Source of the DNA: Alopecurus myosuroides
Lineage: Eukaryota; Streptophyta; Magnoliopsida; Poales; Poaceae
Direction of reading: 5' to 3'
Length of the DNA: 64,000 nucleotides
NCBI GenBank assembly: GCA_028641055.1
Contig: CM054062.1
Location: 182,775,958 to 182,839,957 of the forward strand
In this document: positions 36,612 through 46,298 of the stretch, one piece after another
Layout of the letters: every line of letters starts with the position of its first letter
Position numbering within the stretch: position 1 is the stretch's first letter
Made by a program: the position numbers and the translations under genes
The notes under the pieces: model-generated
What the model was told of the DNA's origin: nothing
Databases searched by the model: none
What the model saw: only the letters and a program-made list of their open reading frames with translations

Positions 36612-39563
36612 GCCCCCAGGGCTCATTCGCATCCTACTCTTCCCACTTCATCTTCCACCTCCGATCTGAGCTCTAGAGCTCTGCTTTCCTTCCAGCACCG
36701 CCGCGGCCGGAGCTTCGCCGGCGTCCACCTCAAGATGGGAAAGGAGAAAACCTTGGCGTCCAAGGCCGGTGGAGCGGGGAAAAAGAAAAAATCCGGAGGG
36801 GCTTCCGGCTCTGGCACTGCCGGTTCAGGGAGGAACAAAATGCAAGTAAACTGGTGCAAGTCCGAGATGACCCAAGGCCGGCTCACGTAGATGGAGGACT
36901 CCGGGCTACTACCTAAGGGTTTATCTTGGCGAGCTCCGGGAAATGAGATCCGGCCCGAACCTGGGCCGGGTGAGGTAATAATTTTTGAAGCCCATATTAT
37001 CCGCGGGTTTCGCCCACCCGGTTCTCTCTTTTTTTGCCGGCTCTTGGCTTATTATGGCCTCCATCCTCAAGACCTTCCACCAAATTCCATCTGAAACGTT
37101 AGCAACTTCGTAGTCCTCTGTGAGGACTACCTCCAAGTAGAGCCAAACTTAGACCTTTTTCTCGAATATTTCTATTACAACAAACACCCAGAGGTAGCTG
37201 GGGGTGAACTCATACATTGTGGGGGGGTCTCGTTCCAGAGACGAAAGGACATTGCCTACCCAGGTATTCCTCTTGCCAGTCACCCTAAGTTGTGGTAGAA
37301 ATCCTACTTCTATATTAAAAGCACCATTCCTGAAGGTGAACCGGCTCTTCCGGGCTACCGTCCTGAACGCTTAGTTTACACTAGCACCATGAACTCCTAT
37401 ACCAAGTCTGCCGATCGAATCAAGATCCGGCTTCTCCTGAAACGTGTAACCTCGCTGATAGTTCACGGGCTTACAGGTTTAGATTTTACCAAAACCTAGG
37501 TAGACTGGCGTGTCCAACCCCTCAGTATCAGGAACCGGTTATTCCACGAGTATACCGGTTCAACGGATTCTATGTGATATTCTAAGTCTATAGTTTCTAA
37601 GTCTGAGATGATAACCTCCTTGAAACTCCTGGTTGGAGTGAAGCAAGACAACTTCTTCGAAGTTGGTCTGGAGCCCTTTAGCTCCTCTAACCCGGCTCCT
37701 CCCGTAAGTTTCCATATCCTTTTATGTTTGCATCTTTCATTATTTTGACTGCACAAGTTCTAACCTCGCTGTTGTTCCGGTTCACAGGCTAATGACCCTT
37801 TCTGGGCTACTATAGAAGAACCGGCTTCACCACCTAAAGATGAAGAATCAGAAGAGCAAAGCGACGACGAGGAAGAGGTTTCTGAATTTGATTCCCTCGG
37901 TCAGTTGCACAACCAATTCGCTGACACTGATTACTCGCAGGCAGAGCAGGCAGAATAGGAAGTTGCCGGGTTAGACGGTGGCCAGGCTGGTGAAGAAGAA
38001 ATGGGTCATGAAGTTCCAGATCAAGCCATGTCGGATTTCAACCCCTCTACTCCCATCAACGGTTCCAACCTGGTGGCTGAGAAGGAGTCCCCTGCAGGCC
38101 AGAAGAGGACCCGACATGCCGTCGCAAAGGTGCCTATCTCTAGAATATCAAAAAATCCTTTGAAACCATCCTCACACACACAGAAAATGCAGGAGGATGA
38201 GGAGGGCAGCAAGAGAAGAAGGACCCGGAGCTCTGGCTCCAGCGAGTTAGAAACAGGTTTGCCTGAGAAAACTCCTACTCGTCGGGTCTCCAAAATCCGG
38301 GTTTCTCCACTGCTTCACACCCCTTAGCCGGACAAATGAGGCCAAAACTGAGTCGTCCTTTTCATTCAGATTCACCGAACTCAGACTTGTCCCATTTCAG
38401 CGGGGCCAGTTCATTTTCCATCAACTCTGGGTAAGTTAACTTTCCTTCCCTGTTTTTTTCATTGCTAATATCTTAATCTTGCAATATAACTCAGAGCTTT
38501 TCCTTTTGCAACAGAACTCAGGATGTATTAAAAGTAAACCCTATTTCTTCCGCTGCTCCCTCTGTAAATGTTGAAGAGAAGAACCTTGAAGAAGTGAATG
38601 ATGAACCGGCTACTTCATCTTCGGGTCATATGGACGTTATGGCTGAAGATCACGAAGAAGAGGTGAACCCGGTTGATGATATCCCGGGTAATGATCCTCC
38701 GGTTGAAGAGGAAAATGTTCAAGACCCGGATGTGGTCATAACCGGTTCTCAGGATGTTGAGGTTACTGGACCATCCACAGTTCTCTCCAAAGTCACTGAG
38801 GACCTGAAAGTGAAGCCAGAAGACAAGAGACCTACTCCTAGCCTTAACATTGAAGGCCAGAGCTTTGACACGCTTACTCAAGAACTTTCTGAGAACCGGC
38901 GCCGCTCTGATGGTATTATAGAGTTTCTGAAATAGAAATATGAGGTAACCTTGATATTCATGACCTGAAGCCCTCAATCTTCTAGTTCATATTGAAAACT
39001 TGCAATTAAATAGTCATATACTGAATAGCTTGTAACCTGAATAACTGTAACCTAAATAACTGTAACCTGTATAGCTGTAGCCCCCAAGGGTCGGTTTATA
39101 ATGGAATTATAAACCGAGGCTTACTATGCTTTTGTTCTCAACTTAATTAAAATCAAGGTACTGTAGCCCCCAAGTGCCGTGTTGCGAGCCTGCAGCTAGC
39201 CGGGACTTAAACATAGGTTATAACTCAATGCTTGAAACTGAAATAATGTAGCCCCCAAGTCCCGGGTTGTGAACCTGGAACAACTCGGGACTTAACTTTT
39301 TCTAGAAACTGCAACAATTTTACCAGTATCCAGGTTATGATTTTATAAGCCGGATATTTATCAAGTTACAACTAAACCTTTGAATAATTTGGATCTTTTG
39401 CAGAGTCTTTAATCCTCCTCTCAAAAAGAAGTTTCAAATTTGAAGAACCTGCTTGCTCAAGAAGCCAAGAAAACCGAGGAGGCCAGGACCTGGCAGAAAG
39501 AGCTAGAAGAACAAATGACTGAGGCAGCCAAGACTTGGTCAGTTCTGCAACAGTATTTTGAAA
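36612..39563 (+). pseudogene. Gypsy-type ORF with 'putative gypsy type transposon' domain, introns and coiled coil
   Basis: Continues the element begun at 15631. The ATG at 36735 opens a Lys/Gly-rich N-terminus. A region at about 36950-37200 then resembles the Transposase_28 / 'putative gypsy type transposon' domain (PF04195) of grass retroelements (an EAHIIRGF motif, then a PPGSLF...LAYYGL-like stretch). An acidic Ser-rich region follows at 37790-38330 and 38520-38935, then a heptad-rich coiled coil at 39420-39545. Likely introns are 37705-37788 (GTAAGT...CAG), about 38431-38513, and about 38944-39402. Stops near 36888, 37093, 37297, 37498 and 37957 kill the frame. It ends abruptly where copia coding resumes at about 39564. 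Confidence 0.6.
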
Positions 39564-41862
39564 GTACGTGGAGCCCCTAACAGGGGATCTATTTACAGCC
39601 TGGTACACTGATTGTATCTTCGTTGAGGACAATTTCCCGGCATTAGGGAGAGAAAATAACCACAAAGAATGCCGAGAAATAGATTGGAATGCCCAAGGCA
39701 TTCAGTACTTAGATCCACGTACGATTGAGTCTGAACTAGAAGTTCAGAGGATAATAAATTTGTAAAATATTGCAAATAATCTGCCAGATGCGTTTACTGA
39801 CTATAAAGGTGTCACTAAATCCCATGTTCCCGCTATGAATGTTCCAGAGAGGGATGAGATAACTCAAAAGACCACTCAACCGCCCAAGAGGGGGAGAAAA
39901 CTGGACAAAAAGGATAAGGCTTCCCAGAAGCATCCGCGGAGAATGAGGAACCCTCAAACAGTAAATGTACATCAACAACAAGTTGATGTTCAACCTAGTG
40001 TTGAAAGACACATAAAGGATGTTCAGCATCCAGGCCCAGCACAAATGTGCACGCAGATATAGGTGCTGGAGCATCGGAACGCCTTGACTCGATTGTTGTG
40101 AGAAATCACGATGAGTCTGAAGGTATTGAAGAGATCTCCACAAATTATGTTGAGTCGGGAGAATCATTCAACATAAAGACTACTAATGTCGCCATATTTT
40201 TTTCCTCAAAGATTGTAAAGGCCCTAGCATTGGATCGTGAACCAAAGTCCATGGCAGAGTGTATGAAACACTCAGACTGGTCCAAATGGAAGGTCACAAT
40301 AGAGGATGAATTGCGCTCCCTTGCCAAGAGAGGGGTATTTACTGCAGTAATATCTACTCCTAAGCATGTTTCCCCCATGGGGGCGAAATGTGTTTTTGTT
40401 CGTAAGAAGAACAAAAACAATGAGGTGGTGAGATACAAGGTGAGACTGGTAGCACAAGGGTTTACACAGAAACCCGACATCGATTACGATGAGACGTATT
40501 CTCCTGTGATGAGTGGAATCACGTTCCGATACTTGATATCGCTGGTAGTGTAAATGAATTTGTATATCCAATTGATGGATGTGGTGACCGCATATTTGTA
40601 TGGGTCACTTGATACGGATATCTATATGAAAGTCCCAGAGGGAATAAAGATTCTGGATCCTAAGGCTAATCGCAACATGTATTGTGTGAAGCTTCAGAAG
40701 TCGTTATATGGCTTGAAGCAGTCGGGTAGAATGTGGTACAACCGACTGAGTGAGTTTCTTGTGCAGAAAGGTTACTCTAACAATGATGATTGCCCATGTG
40801 TGTTTATCAAGAAGTCCACTAGTGGAATTTGTATAATCTCTATTTCTTTGATGACTTAAATATAATTGGAACTACACAAGAGATACATGAGGCTAGTAAT
40901 CATCTGAAGACGGAATTCGCGATGAAAGAATTGGGTAAAACCAAAAAATTCTTGGTTTGCAACTTGAACATGTTTCTTCGGGGATACTTGTTCATAAGTT
41001 TGGTTATATCGAAAAGATACTGGAGAAATTTAGTATGGATAAAGCATACCCATCTAAAACACCTATGGTTGTGAGATCTCTTGAAAGAGACAAAGACCCA
41101 TTTAGGCCAAAGGATGACAATGAGGAGATATTGGGACCAGAGTTTCCATATCTCAGTGCTATTGGTGCACTAATGTATCTAGCAAACTGCACTAGAACTG
41201 ATATATCGTTTGCAGTTAATTTGTTGGTTAGATACAGCGCATCACCAACTAAAAGACATTGGGTTGGTGTGAAGAATATTCTTAGATATCTTCAGGGAAC
41301 CAAAGATTTTGGTTTGTTCTATCAGAAAAATCAAGAGAGAACCATGGTACGGTATTGCGATGCTGGATACATGTCAGATCTCCATAATTCCAGATCGCAG
41401 ACTGGTTTTGTCTTCTTACATGGAGGCACGGCCTTCTCTTGGAAGTCTGACAAAACAAACCCTAGTGGCTACATCCACTAACCATTCTGAGATAATTGTT
41501 TTGTACGAAGCATCACGAGAATGTGTATGGCTTCGAAGGATGATGAACTTTGTCCAAAGCTTAAGTGGGGTCGGTTCATTGGAATCACACACTATTATCT
41601 ATGAGGATAATGCTGCTTGTATTGTACAAATGCAGACATTGTTATATTAAGAGCAATATTACAAAGCATATTGCTCATAAGCTATTTTATCCCCATGAAC
41701 TACAGAAGAATGGGGAAATAAGTATTTTGCAAATGAAGTCATGTGATAACCTCGCTGATTTGTTTACCAAGTCCCTACCAAGTTCTTTGTTCGAGAAATA
41801 TGTGAAGGAAATTGGTATGAGGAGACTTCGCGACTTGCAAAATTCAGGAGGAGAAATCTCCT
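39564..41862 (+). pseudogene. Copia hinge, reverse transcriptase and RNase H (3' part)
   Basis: Resumes the short-LTR copia element. Visible are an EPLTGDLF hinge motif at about 39568, a basic PPKRGRK segment near 39880, an RT block (40200-41000) with RYKVRLVAQGFTQ and SLYGLKQSGRMWY motifs, and RNase H to about 41862 with the LADLFTKSLP end motif. Frame changes lie near 39760, 40060, 40550, 40840, 40950 and 41480. The RT catalytic box reads Y-F-F-D-D near a frame break. About 150 codons between integrase and hinge are missing, lost together with the 3' half of the gypsy insertion. Confidence 0.85.
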
Positions 41863-42141
41863 AGTATTAACATGTCGAAGATGAGAAGATTTCCGGTATT
41901 GCACTTTTTTTTTCTGTTGTGAGTTTTCCTTGAGGTTTCTCATGTAAGGTTTTTAATGAGGCAATAATAATACAAAGCATGGACGATTTATATGTCATTT
42001 TCTCCTTATTTTCCCACTAGGTTTTTAAAAGGAGTTTTTCATGGCATATTGTATATTTCTTCTCAATTTTTCCCACAGGGTTTTCGGAGGAGATGATTCC
42101 AAGGATGATCGAACATAAGGACAAGTAAGGATTAGGAGGAG

Positions 42142-42322
42142 TGTTAGGATTTACTTAACTATGTAAATTAGAAGATCCTACGGTTTCCTTATGGCAACCG
42201 TCGTGACCCTCCTTACATCCCTACGATCGGACGCGACCTCTCTCGCGTCCTTTCCGCTTGTATATAAATCAGATCACCGATGAAATAAACGTTGTTGCAA
42301 TCATTTGATTCAGTATCCAATA
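42142..42322 (+). repeat. 3' LTR of the short-LTR copia element
   Basis: 181 bp, partner of 14344-14524, preceded by the purine tract GGATTAGGAGGAG. It differs from the left LTR by substitutions and a short replacement near 42155-42175, indicating an older insertion than the LARD. Confidence 0.85.
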
Positions 42323-43054
42323 AAAAGAAATGCGCCCTTGCCTTAGCTCCGCTCGCAACACGAAAAAGTATCACCTCGGAAATTAAGGTGACGTGCGTAG
42401 CCAACGGACACGTACGTTCACTGCACACAAAATTCCCTACCGTTAATTTATAGTCGTGTCTAGAGTATAACTGTATTCACATTTCCGATGTATCGCGACG
42501 TGGAGACTGCTACAGCAGATAACGAGACCATCTCGCGTCCAGCAGTTCAGAATACGGACGTTGCAACTGGGACCCAGCAGCTCGCCACGTAGCTAGGTCG
42601 ACATGCCGTTATTTTCGACGAGCCTGGTCCAAGCCTCCAGAGCCACAATTATCAGAGAATCCGGATCTTTCGAGAAGCCAAGGGAAGGACACCTGTTGAA
42701 CCCGACAAGCATTATGCACTCGAAGAACTAGAAATTCACAAGTCTTCTAGCCATATCTCATGGTCCTCGTATCGGATCCTTTGGGTCCGGCCGTATGGAC
42801 AAGAATTTGCAACCGAGAAAGATAAGGAAACAACTAGAAAATGCATACGATGGATTGTGCCATGTTCTTCTCGATCTTTGTACACTCTATGTACTTTCAT
42901 TAGCTCCATTATTCCAACCAGCATGATGAATACCAGTACCAGTTATGTACTTGTACAGCATTAAGATCCCAGCGATGGGAAATTGATGGTTCAACACTCT
43001 ATCTAGCTCAGCAGGACCATATTTTCTTCACTTCAAGCAAAAGCAACCAAAAAA
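42323..43054. other. Gene-flanking sequence, no gene seen
   Basis: Mixed-composition DNA with no transposon ends or coding frames that I recognise. It continues the pre-insertion sequence from 14343 across the copia element and runs into the 3' side of the thioredoxin-like gene. Confidence 0.5.
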
Positions 43055-43175
43055 TTAGTCTGTCACTTGTTCATCAAGTTCCATCTCAAAGAACAGTTCC
43101 ATAACCTCTTTTCTCCACCATTTCACTTGTCCAGTTCCGAAGTCCATCTTTAGACTACAGAAACGTACTTGTTTC
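43055..43175 (-). other. Possible terminal exon or 3' UTR segment downstream of the thioredoxin-like gene
   Basis: On the minus strand a good acceptor (pyrimidine-rich tract, then GGTTCAG) at 43176 precedes a 40-codon open stretch. It ends in an acidic helix-like peptide (KWWRKEVMELFFEMELDEQ near the end) with TAA at 43055-43057. It lies about 400 bases past the stop codon of the thioredoxin-like gene. It could be the last exon of a separate small gene, an alternative 3' end, or chance. Confidence 0.25.
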
Positions 43176-43570
43176 CTGAACCATCACAGGGCAATGCAAG
43201 AAAAAACACCACAAATACGCCGTTCAAACATACAGAGCTTACTGTCCATAATTTCTCAAAACGAAACGGAGCAAACAAAATATATAATAGGTGGTTGATG
43301 AAAAAGCAACGATAATTGCATTGGCACCCAGATAAACTACTACATCTACCATACAGTTTTACCGGCAGAATACACCCACAACACTTGCTGGTACTACAGT
43401 ATTGCTACTACTACCATGCCTCTGGCGACTGGCGGGCAGGCTTGACATTAGTAAAAATCTATCAAGCCTAGGCTCTACGCAACCGCTAGAGGGGTACAAC
43501 CTGTACACACCAAGAACAATCGAGAAACTGTACAGAATCGACGGCACAGACCATCATCACATCGTTAATC

Positions 43571-44973
43571 TCATCTTCCTGATGAGACCAAGGACCTCTC
43601 CCCGGAACCCTGTCTGACCAATGGCTTCGCCTGTGGAGGAAGCCTTGGGCTCCCAGGAGAAATGACTTCCCCCGTCGGAACTGGTTCTGGCTGCTTGGTG
43701 TAAGTGAACTGCAAGTCTTTGTTGGCAGCCAAGGCCAACAGCTCCGATTCCTCCAGACCCCTGGTTGGGCCGATGCTACACCGGTCAGGATTGTGCTTGG
43801 CAAGTGCATCCCTGAACTTCTTAATCTGCAGACAAAGTTGCCACCATTATAAGCACCTACTATGCGTTCAGTCAAATTCAGTAATATGATTCGATGCTTT
43901 CGGTGCACACAAAGTCACGTTGTACGGAAGAACTTTAAAGCCTTCATACGTAAGTTCGGAGAACTGTGTTGTCTAAAATATTTCTTCTTAATCAGATTGT
44001 GTCCCATGACAACGCTAGTACTTCCACAGCTAGATTAGGATCTTAGCCCACGGGAAAAAAAAACAGAGATAAAGATCTTACTGTTGCGTTGGTACAGCTG
44101 AAGCTGCAGAGGCGTCCTTGCGCTCCCCTGTAGAACCTGAAGAAGGGGAGAACATGGACGTGGAGGCTGTAGCACATGGACTTGTGCTCCTCATAGTTCA
44201 CTTGCAAGAAGAGCACGTCCGGGTTCTGTTCCGCAAACTGGCAAATCTGCAGCAGAGAGAAGTAAAATTTAGAAACAGCGCAATTTGTGACACGGCCATA
44301 GAATTTGCTTGCAGTGCCTGTCTGTTTTACCTTCGGGTGGAGCGCACGGCAGCCGCCGCAGCCAGGGGAGAAGAAGTCAACTACGACGAGGCTGTCCCCG
44401 GCGTTGGCCAACGAGTCGGCGAGGTCTTGGGCGGACTCGATCTCCCTCATGTTGGGCTGCAGCCCCTTCTCCCACCACTTGGTGGATTTCGCGAACGCGA
44501 GGTTCATCTGCCGCAGAACAGCGCATTAATTAGCACACCGCAACAAAAAAAAGTTTGGAGAAACGTAGAAAGTTAAATATAGGTGTTCAACTCTCCATGC
44601 ATATGAGATTCGAAAAAAGTCAAAAGTAGGATTTACTAAAACATTTTATGGCGGAAATTCGGTTATAAAACAGATAGAAACACATAAATAAAATCAATGG
44701 AAAAACCGAAGCCAACGGAACCTGAATAGGAAAAGTAAAATTCACCTGCACCGGCGACGCAACGAGATTCCGGGGCACGAGCTTGGATCTCCTGGGCGCG
44801 ACCGCCAGCCTCGCTCCAAGGAACGGGCTCTTCCTGCCGATCCGCACCGCCGCCGGCGCGCAGGGCGACATGCGCGCCGCCACGGCGCCCCGCCTCCGGC
44901 CTCCGAATCCGACCGCCCGGTTACCGCACGGAGACACCACGCTCCCCTTCGCCACCGCCTGCGCCGTCGCCAT
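43571..44973 (-). CDS. Thioredoxin-like 1, chloroplastic (ACHT-type)
   Basis: Four exons read 44973-44746, 44507-44331, 44246-44082 and 43825-43571, with GT-AG introns of 238, 84 and 256 bases, all in phase 0, giving 274 codons plus TGA. Residues 1 to about 65 are Ala/Arg/Ser-rich with few acids, a plausible chloroplast transit peptide. The thioredoxin fold follows with active site C126-G-G-C129 in an FSPGCGGCRALHPK context, cis-Pro169 in HVLP, and extra Cys and His (HKSMCYSLHVHVLP, CSFSCTN). These mark the atypical Cys/His-rich thioredoxins (ACHT; 'thioredoxin-like 1' in cereals). In Arabidopsis ACHTs are thylakoid-associated and oxidise targets such as 2-Cys peroxiredoxin or ADP-glucose pyrophosphorylase; that role is inferred here by family. 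A C-terminal tail ending LVSSGR is typical of the family. No frame damage is seen, so it is probably functional. I chose the ATG at 44973 because it begins the transit-like region and upstream frames run through the promoter. Confidence 0.93.
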
Positions 44974-45098
44974 AGCCGCTAGCTCGCCGTGAAGAGAGAT
45001 TGATATGGTAGGGGAACACAGAGGAGGAGAAGCCGAGAAGGAAGATGGATACAGGAAGAGAGAGAGGGGGGATTGGAAGCGGCGAAGAAAAGTAGCGC

Positions 45099-45110
45099 CT
45101 TTTAAAAAGG
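45099..45110 (-). promoter_or_regulatory. TATA-like element of the thioredoxin-like gene
   Basis: The minus strand reads CCTTTTTAAAAG, about 130 bases upstream of the start codon and followed by a pyrimidine-rich leader (CCTCTCTCTCTTCC). It is the best TATA candidate in the region, but weak. Confidence 0.35.
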
Positions 45111-45203
45111 AGGCCCACGGATAAAAGCAAGCAGAGCGAAGTAACAAACCACCCGCCGACTACCGCCAGCCGTTGGATGTACCGGTGGGATGTAAGATGG
45201 TCA

Positions 45204-45217
45204 CCACGTGTGGGAGA
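45204..45217 (-). promoter_or_regulatory. Proximal G-box in the thioredoxin-like promoter
   Basis: The CACGTG core at 45205-45210 lies within CCACGTGTGGGAGA, about 235 bases upstream of the ATG. G-boxes bind bZIP and bHLH/PIF factors and often mediate light or ABA responses. An AGAATATTCT palindrome (45214-45223), which resembles a half heat-shock element, overlaps its edge. Confidence 0.45.
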
Positions 45218-45338
45218 ATATTCTGGTCTTCTCTTTTTTTTTCCGTTGGCGCGGAGAATGGATATGGAATAGTACCGGATAGGGATGATAAATTGGGGCT
45301 CCCAGCCCGCGAGCCCGTAGGGGTAGGGAAGGGAGGCG

Positions 45339-45352
45339 CCACGTGTGGGAGA
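45339..45352 (-). promoter_or_regulatory. Distal G-box in the thioredoxin-like promoter
   Basis: The same 14-base context CCACGTGTGGGAGA recurs, with the core at 45340-45345, 135 bases further upstream. Repetition of core and context suggests a duplicated regulatory unit. Confidence 0.45.
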
Positions 45353-45359
45353 GCGAGCT

Positions 45360-46029
45360 TGGTGTAGGCACCCGGGGACTCGTGGCAGATTGCTGCGGTC
45401 AGGGATGAGGTGGTGGGCCCTGCTTGCAGCGGCGTGGAGGTTGGGTAACTGTCGTGTGGGAACGGGATGAGTGACCATCATCCATCGGTTTCCGTTTGGC
45501 GGTACACCTCTTTCCTTCCGCGCGTAAGCTTTCAACTGTAGTAGCATGTCGACGACCCATGCCTTGGTGCTTATTAATTTGTTCAGCATGTCGACTACTA
45601 TTGCTGAATTTGTTCAGTTTTGGAAACTAAGCCTAGAAAAACACCGTTGTGCTGATGTGCACAGTTGCTAACCATCCTCCAAGTTTAGGTAGCTCAGCGT
45701 GTGCGCGTGCGCGTGCTACAAGTATGTTCGTGCTAAATTTTTGGATCAACTGAACGAGCAGCTAGGCCACTACTATTCATAGTAAACTTATCGGATATGG
45801 ATGATATTATGCGGTGAGTTTTCAGCGCGTGGTCCTACCCTCCTATTCATAGCAACCAAATTCGGATAAAGGGCTGGCTTGCGTTGTGTGGTTGAGTGAT
45901 AGCGCGCTCATATATCAACTTGTATATCTCTCTATTCATAGCAAATTATACGATGAGCACGAATATGATGTGAGTTGCCTATTTTGAGGCCCAAAACTAC
46001 GCTTTTCATCTGATTGTCGGATGTACTAA
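45360..46029. other. Upstream intergenic region with short repeats
   Basis: No gene seen. AGCATGTCGAC occurs twice (about 45542 and 45586). CTATTCATAG occurs three times (45773, 45843, 45932), each followed by YAA. Nothing else was recognised up to the MITE at 46030. Confidence 0.4.
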
Positions 46030-46255
46030 GGGCAGCCACAACGCGACGCTAAGTTAGGGGCGCCAGGAAAGAAATCCTGCCAGTTTTGGCAGTTCACAGA
46101 GAAATCCCGGCCGTTTTAATGGCATCGACGCAAAACTAAGAGACCGCTGCTTTAGAAACAAGCAGAAAATTCGGCCCCTTAGCGCTAGACACTTGCTTAC
46201 GGTGGGATTTGACAGATTAAGCGCCGCATTAAGCGTTCTACCGCTGTGGCTGCTC
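46030..46255. mobile_element. Tourist-like MITE, 226 bp
   Basis: Terminal inverted repeats GGGCAGCCACAACG and GAGCAGCCACAGCG (read from the right end) have internal matching blocks (CGCTAAG / CTTAGCG) and are flanked by the 3-bp duplication TAA (46027-46029 and 46256-46258). The 3-bp TAA duplication and size point to a PIF/Harbinger-mobilised MITE. No coding sequence. Confidence 0.75.
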
Positions 46256-46285
46256 TAATAAGATCACATATAACCACTACGTACT

Positions 46286-46298
46286 AATAAGATCACAT
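46286..46298. repeat. Target-site duplication of the LINE, left copy
   Basis: AATAAGATCACAT, repeated at 53773-53785 just after the LINE 3' end (CCCTAAA). A third copy lies 29 bases upstream at 46257-46269, directly beside the MITE. Confidence 0.75.

Larger units (their letters stand above)
14344..42322 (+). mobile_element. Short-LTR Ty1/copia element, host of the nest
   Basis: Two 181-bp LTRs (14344-14524 and 42142-42322) share TGTTAGGATTT...CAGTATCCAATA ends and a TATA box (TATATAAA). The left one is followed by CGTTATCAGCACGAGAC, a variant Met-tRNA-type primer site; the right one is preceded by a purine tract (GGATTAGGAGGAG). Internal coding pieces lie at 14640-15630 and 39564-41862, and everything between is later insertion. 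The 5-bp duplication is not clean: AGAAA precedes the left LTR but occurs three bases beyond the right one. Confidence 0.85.

Noticed and set aside
14339..42330. AGAAA as a 5-bp duplication of the short-LTR copia element
   Set aside because: The right copy is three bases away from the LTR end in an A-rich run; not reliable.
43486..43908. 140-codon minus-strand frame over the last thioredoxin exon
   Set aside because: It reads exon 4 in the wrong frame and runs through the intron; the spliced frame matches the protein family.
44921..45589. 222-codon minus-strand frame upstream of the thioredoxin-like start
   Set aside because: It covers the promoter and 5' leader in a different frame from exon 1 and has no domain.
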